DNA from: Polyrhizophydium stewartii
Taxonomy: Eukaryota; Chytridiomycota; Chytridiomycetes; Rhizophydiales
Direction of reading: 5' to 3'
Length of the DNA stretch: 11,886 bases
Assembly (NCBI GenBank): GCA_027604665.1
Contig: JADGIZ010000553.1
Location: 1-11,886 of the forward strand
Shown here: piece by piece, positions 1 through 5,413 of the stretch
Numbering within the stretch: position 1 is the stretch's first letter
How the letters are laid out: every line of letters starts with the position of its first letter
Made by a program: the position numbers and the translations under genes
Notes under the pieces: generated by a model
Told to the model about the DNA's origin: nothing
The model's input: only the letters and a program-made list of their open reading frames with translations
Databases searched by the model: none

Positions 1-417
1 GTGCGCGCTGGCGCGCCTGCCCGCCGCCTGCCCGCCGCTACGCCTGCCTCGGCTGCGGCGGCGGCCGTCGCGGCGGCTGTGCCTGCCAGCGCGCACCGAC
101 GCGCCGGCACACGCAGCAGCGAGCGCGCAAGATCATCCGCAGGCGAGCGCCGACATGCGGCGGGCGGGCGGGCGGCCGCGGCGGACTCGCGCACAAACAC
201 AGGCGCGGCACGCACCGGTCTGGAAGACGCATTCGCCCGCGACAGAGTGCGTCTCGGCGCCAAACGAGATGCCCGAGTAGGCCGAGCCGTCCGAGAGCAG
301 CAGCACCGACGTGGGCTTTGCGTCGACCGGGTGGTGCGCAGGCGGCAGGGGCGCGGCAAGCGCGGCAGGCTCGGGCACGGCGGACGCCGGCGTGGCGGCA
401 GAGGCAGAGGCGGGCAT
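1..417 (-). CDS. Carbamoyl-phosphate synthase small (glutaminase) chain N-terminus, URA2/CAD or CPA1 type; partial
   Basis: Only exon 1 (417-216) and the beginning of intron 1 (215 to the window edge) are present. The ATG at 417-415 opens a 67-residue exon. It starts with about 36 Ala/Pro-rich residues, then reads LLLSDGSAYSGISFGAE and SVAGECVFQTG, which matches the start of the carbamoyl-phosphate synthase small domain (family pattern: L-DG--F-G-SFGA, then GE-VFQTGM-GY). This domain hydrolyses glutamine and passes ammonia to the synthase that makes carbamoyl phosphate for pyrimidines (URA2/CAD) or arginine (CPA1). The exon stops in phase 1 at a GTGCGT donor, just before the expected Met-x-Gly-Tyr. 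No acceptor is visible in the very GC-rich 215 bases that remain. The leader lacks the arginines of a mitochondrial presequence, which mildly favours cytosolic URA2 over CPA1. The glutaminase triad and all later domains lie outside the window. Confidence 0.82.
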
Positions 418-579
418 TGGTTGTTGTTTAATTAGGACGTTGGGACGGCGCGCTCGGTGGTTGCCGAGAGTGGAAAGAAGGTTCGGTTCGCGTCCGCCTT
501 TTATGTGCGCGGGGCGGTGCACCCGAGGCAGTTTTCTCCATTCCGCGCCAAAAATATCAGCTTGTCACGATACTGACAA
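418..579. promoter_or_regulatory. Bidirectional promoter region between the carbamoyl-phosphate synthase gene and the PHO85-class kinase
   Basis: These 162 bases separate two divergent ATGs (417 on minus, 580 on plus), so both promoters and both 5' UTRs must fit here. The stretch is less GC-extreme than the flanking introns and contains a short AT-richer patch before the kinase ATG. An E2F-like motif at 543-554 is listed separately. No TATA box stands out. Confidence 0.6.
543..554 (-). promoter_or_regulatory. E2F/DP-like site
   Basis: The minus strand reads TTTTTGGCGCGG, close to the E2F consensus TTTSGCGC. It lies 26 bases upstream of the kinase ATG in the shared promoter of a cell-cycle-class kinase and a nucleotide-synthesis gene, both plausible E2F targets. 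A 12-base match in GC-rich DNA can occur by chance, so this is only a candidate. Confidence 0.3.
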
Positions 580-2444
580 ATGGACAAGTACCAGGTGCCC
601 GCCCGCCTGTCGCCCGCCGCGCGCCGCGGCCGCGGCCACCAGCACCGCCGCCACCGTCTTGGCGCGCAGGCCGGCGCTGACCACGAGACCCTGCGGCCGG
701 CCGTCCCATGCAGAAAATTGAAAAGCTCGGCGAGGGTGCGTTCGTCGCCAGCCTGCCCGCCCGCGGCCGAAGCCAGAGGCGACGACCGCCTGCGGCGTGA
801 CGCCCGCCCCTGCGGCCGGCCTCCGTGCTGGCCATGCCCGCCGCCCGCCGCCCGGCCGCCCGCTGACGCCCGGCCGCCGGCGTCGCTGCTTCCCCCGCCT
901 CCAGGCACATACGGCATTGTCTACAAGGCGCAGAACCGCGAGACGGGCGACGTCGTTGCGCTCAAGCGGGTGCGCACCCGACCGGCCAAAGTCAGGCCTG
1001 AACCCGGACCCTGCTGACGCAGCGCTCGGCCGCCCGGCCGCCCGCCGGCGTCTTGGTGCCGCTCGCTGGCTCGCCCAAAAGATACGCCTGGACAACGAGG
1101 AGGAGGTGGGCTGCCGCCGCGGTCCCGTGCCCGGAACCCGGCGACATGGCTGACCGATGGCTTGGTCTGTGACGCCGACGACGCCGCGGCGACCGCCAGG
1201 GCGTGCCTTGCACGGGTGAGCCGGCCTGCGCGGCGAGGCATTCGACCGTGCCTGTCGCCGCCCAGCACCCTGCCTGTGTGGCCGCGCTGTGCCCCCGCTC
1301 ACGCCGCCCCAGCAATCCGCGAGATCTCGCTGCTCAAGGAGCTCAAGCACCCCAACATCGTGCGGCTGTACGATGTCATCCACACCGAAAAGAAGCTCAC
1401 GCTCGTCTTTGAGTACCTGGACTCGGATCTTAAAAAGTTCCTCGACTCCAACAGCGGCGACATAAGCCCTCCGACAATCAAGGTGCGAGCGCCGCGCGCC
1501 GTCGGTCCGTGGTCGCTGGTGTGTTCTGTGGGCTGACTCGCGCCACATCTGCCAGCATCTGCTGCACCAGATCCTCCGAGGTGTTGCGTTCTGCCACGAG
1601 CATCGCGTACTGCACCGAGACTTGAAGCCGCAGTATGTTCGCCCCCATCGATCGGCCGCGTCTGCTCTTGCGCCGATGCCGCCATGCACGGGGCTGATGA
1701 AATCCCATGCGACTGCAGAAACCTGTTCATCAATAAGCGCCTCGACCTCAAGCTCGGCGACTTTGGCCTTGCTCGCGCCTTTGGCATTCCAGTCCGCGGC
1801 TATTCGCATGAAGTCGTCACATTGTGGTACCGCGCGCCAGATGTTCTCATGGGCTCGCGCCAGTACTCCACCTCGATCGACATTTGGTCCACGGGCTGCA
1901 TCCTTGCCGAGATGGCGAGCGGTGCGTGCGTGAGGTGCGTCGCACGAAACCATCCATTGCACTGACATACCCATTTCTGGCCCGTGCTGCCTCGACCCCA
2001 AGGTGTTCCTCTGTTCCCTGGCAGCTCCATCCGCGACCAGCTCATGCGCATCTTCAGGCTCCTTGGCACGCCAGACGAAAAGGTGCGTTGCGCGAATCAC
2101 CAAACGCACAGCCTCGCGCAACCTGCATGCTGACTCTTTTCGTGGGTCCAAAGTCGTGGCCGCGCGTCGTTGAGCTGCCCGAGTACAAGCCCGACTTTCC
2201 CATCTTCCAAGCGTCGCGACTCGACGTGCTTTTCCCAAAGCTCACACCAGAGGGCAGCGATCTCTTGACAAGAATGATCGAGTACCAGCCCGAAAAGCGG
2301 ATAAGCGCCGCCGAGGCTCTGGACCGTGAGTTGCGCGGTCTCGCGGCAAGGTTGGCAGCGGTGCGCGTCTGACAATCTGAGCATGTTTAATTGTGACTGG
2401 CAGACCCCTACTTTCAAGACATGGCAAGCCTCGCTGCTCCGTGA
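580..2444 (+). CDS. PHO85: PHO85/CDK5-class cyclin-dependent kinase with a PCTAIRE helix, 11 exons, 294 aa
   Basis: Exons: 580-594, 714-735, 905-969, 1082-1105, 1200-1215, 1313-1482, 1556-1632, 1719-1921, 2003-2082, 2154-2325, 2404-2444 (885 nt, 294 aa). This is a proline-directed Ser/Thr kinase that needs a cyclin. Numbering coincides with human CDK5: glycine loop GEGTYG at 11-16 with Tyr15, Lys33, cyclin-binding helix PCTAIRE at 45-51, HRD Asp126, DFG Asp144, and T-loop [19 protein letters not shown] with Ser159. The AFGIPVR and YSTSIDIWS blocks place it with PHO85/CDK5 rather than CDK1 or true PCTAIRE kinases (CDK16-18). It ends [13 protein letters not shown], a normal length. The start is the first ATG and gives the family's usual short N-terminus ([13 protein letters not shown]). 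Introns are 71-169 nt, very GC-rich, with CTGAC-like branch motifs. Substrates and cyclins cannot be read from the window. PHO85 in fungi acts in nutrient signalling and the cell cycle. Confidence 0.93.
1200..1215 (+). other. 16-nt micro-exon encoding the core of the cyclin-binding motif (kinase exon 5)
   Basis: The 16 bases between a CCGCCAG acceptor and a GTGAGC donor encode Gly-Val-Pro-Cys-Thr plus the first base of Ala48. The previous exon ends ...NEEE (1105) and the next begins CA-ATC-CGC-GAG (1313), giving an uninterrupted EGVPCTAIRE. Flanking introns are 94 and 97 nt. Skipping it would shift the frame and delete part of the cyclin-binding helix. Confidence 0.88.
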
Positions 2445-2490
2445 GCCCTCACCCCGAGCCGGCGGCCCGGCTGGTTCACGAGCCGCTGCA
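2445..2490. other. 46-bp tail-to-tail spacer between the kinase and FNTA
   Basis: The two stop codons (2442-2444 plus, 2491-2493 minus) are 46 bases apart, so the two mRNAs almost certainly overlap at their 3' ends. No AATAAA is visible in the spacer. Confidence 0.8.
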
Positions 2491-3967
2491 TCACGCTGTG
2501 GCCGGCGAAGCGTTGCTGCGGCGATACTCCCAATACAGCTTTCGGATCGAGTCGAGCTGCTCCAGCCTCTTGCATGCCTGGCCTCCCGCGCGAAGCGACA
2601 ATCCATCCAAGCAAACAAGCGGCGGTGGCACCGTCAGAGCCAGAGTTAGCTCATGCGCAGCTCAAATACATCGTGCAGCGTGTGCACCGTCGCAAGTGCA
2701 CCTCAACAAACTGCTCCGTCTGCCCGCGCTCCTCGTAGACATCCGCCAGAAACGCAAGAGCATTGGAAACTGGGCTGGGCTCGGCAGACAACGCCAACGC
2801 CGTACTCTCGGCCGCGGGAACCTGGCTCAGACTCAGGCTGCTCAGCTGAGACACGACTCTGCAGCGACTGTTAACAGATGAGCGCGAGCAGCAAGCAAGA
2901 CAGCGCAATGCGAGGCTTGCCCGCGCAGATAGTTCCAGGCGCTTTCGTTGTGAGGCGCCTTTTGAATGTGCGATAGGGCGTATGCGACTTCGGCGTCGAG
3001 ATCGGCGGCCGTGAACTCCGCCGGGCGCCGCGAGACAACAAAGAACCGCTGGTTCCAGGCAGAGTTGTTGCGCACATCGTCGCGCAGGAGCCCGTCAATG
3101 TACTCGAGCTCGCTGTCCCACAAATCGTACTTGCTCACAATGTGCTGTCTGGGCCTCGCGGAGTCAGGCATGGGGCAGGTGCCGGCAGCGGCGTGGTCCG
3201 TCGCCGCACCTATATGCCCACGCGTGGTAGTTCTTGGAGTCCAGCGCCAGGATGCGGCCCACAAAGTCAATCTCGCGCTGCGGCTGATTGAGCTGGTCCG
3301 AGATCGCCTGCCGATACGGCCTGGAGGCGGCGCAGGTCAGGCATAGCGCCGTCCGAAGCCAGCGCCGCATGGAGACAAACCCACCAGAGCTGGTAGCTCT
3401 TGGGCGTCTCGAATGCCACCTCCTCGACAAACTTGAGTTCATCCTCAAGCGGCGACCCCAGCGCTCGCACCGTGTCGAGCCGGTACTTCCTGCGCAGCGG
3501 CCAGTCAGCCGAGCGATCCTTTGGCACAGCACTCTGCCGCCCCCGCCGCACGCCCCACCACGCCGTGTAATGCGACGAGTTGGCCTCGATGATGAAGGCC
3601 GTGAGCTCGAGCACGCGGGCAGACTTCTCGCCGGAAAGGAGCACCGCTCGGAACAGGTCCATGGCCTCGGGGTCTGAGCAGCGGCATGCGCGGGTGGGCG
3701 GTCCACGAGCAGCCCCGCGCGCCGTGTGGGCCAGTCGGTCATTCCCGACGCAAGGGCGCGGGGGGGAGGGGAGCGCGCCGGCAGCGGCCAGGGGCCTCCA
3801 TGCAGACGCCACGGCCTTGTCCAGCCGCCGCACTCGGCAGGCGGCCTTTGGGGGGAGGGGCAACTACACGCACACTCTTGCGCATATGCTATGGGCGCCA
3901 GGGGTTGCACGCCGTCGTCCTGCGGCACGGGCACGACGTCCTTCCAGTCGCTGGCCGAGAAAGGCAT
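2491..3967 (-). CDS. FNTA: Protein farnesyl/geranylgeranyltransferase type I alpha subunit, 7 exons, 298 aa
   Basis: Exons in transcript order: 3967-3874, 3673-3559, 3489-3385, 3320-3210, 3148-2921, 2858-2702, 2577-2491 (897 nt). This is the shared alpha subunit (RAM2/FNTA) of the heterodimers that put farnesyl or geranylgeranyl groups on CaaX cysteines of Ras/Rho-type GTPases and lamin-like proteins. Family markers in order: WKDVVPVPQDDG near the start, then PFTA helical repeats SSHYTAWKYR, PKSYQLWPYR (the Lys matches catalytic-site Lys164 of the mammalian subunit), SKNYHAWAYR, VRNNSAWNQRFFV and PHNESAWNYLRG, and a C-terminal LDSIRKLYWEYRRS. Length is near yeast RAM2 and shorter than human FNTA, which has an extra proline-rich N-terminus. 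Introns are 61-69 nt apart from the 200-nt first intron and the 124-nt last. Intron 5 has a GC donor; its acceptor could be 2859 (preferred) or 2868. FNTA starts head-to-head with UNC119. Confidence 0.93.
2859..2920 (-). other. GC-AG intron in FNTA (intron 5, 62 nt)
   Basis: The exon ends ...TGCGCGG after NYLRG, and the intron opens GCAAGCC. No GT donor in this stretch gives a continuous family-like protein. The phase-2 acceptor GCTGCAG at 2859 restores the frame into a segment close in length to the human subunit. A nearer acceptor (AACAG, ending 2868) is possible and would add three residues. Confidence 0.72.
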
Positions 3968-4194
3968 TTCTGGTGATCGCAGCGGCAACCGCGCCCATGG
4001 AGCCCCGCTGCAAGGACGTGGGGCTCCCGGCCTCGCCAACCGGCCAGCAGACGCAGCACTCGCACGGCTCGCTGCAGATGGGGCCAAGCGGCATCTATCG
4101 ACGCCACATCTCCGCACCTCGGTGCTGCGGGTGCCTGGCACGGCGCAGATCTGGACCGCGGTGCTCCGCAATTCTCAGGTTGACCACGTTTTGG
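3968..4194. promoter_or_regulatory. Bidirectional promoter region between FNTA and UNC119
   Basis: These 227 bases separate the divergent ATGs at 3967 (minus) and 4195 (plus). Both genes need their promoter and 5' UTR here. No TATA box or convincing RFX X-box is seen. The plus reading frame upstream of the UNC119 ATG is open for a long way, but it is antisense to FNTA and has no family resemblance. Confidence 0.55.
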
Positions 4195-5303
4195 ATGGCC
4201 ATCACACCCGAGCGCGTTCTGAGGTGCGCTTGGACGGCGCACGCTCTCTGGCGCCGAGGGCCCTTGCTGCAGAGCCTGTCGCGCTATGGCTCGTGTCACC
4301 GGAGCGGCGGCTCTGGTGCTGACGGATGCACGCCCCGAACCAACGACCCGCCGCCCGCGGGACACGCCGCCCCGCGACAACATGCCACCCCCCAACCGAC
4401 AACACGACGGCAGTCTCAAGAAGCCCACCGCCGATGCAAGTATCGCTGCGCTGCCGTGCGTCTGGCGCCGCCGAGCTGCTAACCGCGCGGCCTTTAGTTC
4501 CTGTGCTCCCAGGCCGGATACAGGCTCGTGCAGGTGACCCCTCGCGCCACCTGCGTGGCAGAGGTGAAGGCATGCTCGCTGATGGACGACTGTGGCCTAG
4601 TTCCTCGAGTTTTCCATCAAAAACGAGGACACCAACGAGGTACCGATGGGCGCCGGGCCGTAAATCATGGAAAGGCGCCTGCAGGCTGACGTCGTGCTGC
4701 CAGATGCTGTTCCAGCTCAAACGCCCAGAAATACCACTGAACTGGGAGGACATTGACCCCGCAGAGGAAGGCCGGACCGTCAACTACAAGTTCCCAATTA
4801 GCTTCCTTCAGGCCAAGAACATCGGCACAACGTGAGGCGGTCATATTTTCATTGTTCTGAATGCGGAATGCTGATGGCGTGGCTTCCTTGGCGCAATAGT
4901 CTCACTTTTGCAGTCGGCCCAAAAGAGCTGAGCAGCTTTCGGATGATAGAAAGGCACTATTTTCGCGACCGTCTTCTCAAGTCTTTTGACTTCACCTTTG
5001 GGTTTTGCATCCCAAACACAGTCAACACGTGGGAGCATATCTACGAGGTGCAATGCACTGGAATGATCACACACACATCCCGCTTGTTGACCAGACACTT
5101 GCACGCAGGTGCCTGCGCTTGATGAGAAGACAAGTAAGGATCGGCTTTCAGCACTGTACAGCATTCTGCATAAGCAGAGCGCTGACAGCCGGCGCACAGA
5201 AAAAGAAATGGTCCTTTCGCCGGGCCAAACCGTCTCCGACAGCTTTTACTTTGTCGACAACAAGCTGGTGCTGCACAACAAGGCATCGTACAGCTACTGC
5301 TGA
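4195..5303 (+). CDS. UNC119: UNC119 lipid-binding chaperone for myristoylated ciliary cargo, 8 exons, 176 aa
   Basis: Exons: 4195-4223, 4414-4435, 4498-4533, 4601-4639, 4704-4831, 4900-5047, 5109-5133, 5200-5303 (531 nt). UNC119 is a PDE6-delta/RhoGDI-fold beta-sandwich. It binds N-myristoylated peptides, carries them to cilia or membranes, and releases them on ARL3-GTP. The spliced protein aligns almost without gaps to human UNC119: [17 protein letters not shown] then FLCS (human ITGDYLCS), [47 protein letters not shown], and [29 protein letters not shown] and the HNKA-YSY end separate it from PDE6D. The ATG at 4195 is chosen because it sits just before the conserved I-PE-VL block. It lacks the long N-terminus of the human protein. 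Four exons are only 22-39 nt. Intron 2 has a GC donor. Intron 7 (66 nt) is in frame and stop-free, so retention would insert 22 residues. Confidence 0.93.
4436..4497 (+). other. GC-AG intron in UNC119 (intron 2, 62 nt)
   Basis: The donor GCAAGT follows GAT (Asp). A CTAAC branch motif lies in GAGCTGCTAACCGCG, and the acceptor is CTTTAG. Splicing here gives [13 protein letters not shown], aligning residue for residue with human LGLQRITGD-YLCS. The adjacent GT (at 4440, GTATCG) would put the next exon out of frame, so the GC donor is preferred. Confidence 0.85.
5134..5199 (+). other. In-frame, stop-free 66-nt intron in UNC119 (possible retained cassette)
   Basis: The donor GTAAGG, branch motif GCTGAC and acceptor GCACAG are all good, and removal makes the segment between PALDEKT and SDSFYFVD the same length as in human UNC119. 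Because the intron is 3n with no stop, retention would add 22 residues to a loop of the beta-sandwich. Confidence 0.75.
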
Positions 5304-5413
5304 GACGAACCACGCTGCGCACCGTGCGAGCTATGCAGCGGAATACATTCGATGACGCTTCTTGCGCTGGAATTGACACCGAGACTCAACATCGCAGCAA
5401 CTGTCGTGTTGTG
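5304..5413. other. 110-bp tail-to-tail spacer between UNC119 and the TSNAXIP1-like gene
   Basis: The stop codons at 5301-5303 (plus) and 5414-5416 (minus) converge on this spacer. It must hold both 3' UTRs, or the transcripts overlap. No canonical AATAAA is seen on either strand. Confidence 0.6.

Noticed and set aside
1..435. Plus-strand open frame of 144 codons starting at GTG
   Set aside because: Arg/Ala/Gly-rich shadow of the minus-strand carbamoyl-phosphate synthase exon and its GC-rich intron.
565..2238. Open frame of 557 codons on the minus strand, antisense to the kinase
   Set aside because: It runs through kinase exons and introns, has no family resemblance, and is expected from high GC content. 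The plus-strand exons encode an unmistakable kinase.
580..2444. CDK1 or a true PCTAIRE kinase (CDK16-18) as the identity of the kinase
   Set aside because: The T-loop and downstream blocks ([20 protein letters not shown]) and the CDK5-identical residue numbering favour PHO85/CDK5.
3164..4171. Open frame of 335 codons on the minus strand
   Set aside because: It mixes parts of FNTA exons 1 and 4 with intron sequence in between. Only the spliced model restores the full set of PFTA repeats.
3968..4194. RFX X-box for ciliary regulation of UNC119
   Set aside because: Only a GGCAAC half-site is present near 3981; the other half does not match at allowed spacing.
3580..4482. Open frame of 300 codons on the plus strand
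   Set aside because: Mostly antisense to FNTA. Only its MAITPERVL stretch is real, as UNC119 exon 1.
4195..5303. PDE6D as the identity of the 176-aa lipid-binding protein
   Set aside because: Same fold, but [24 protein letters not shown] and the HNKASYSY end are UNC119 signatures, and PDE6D aligns poorly.
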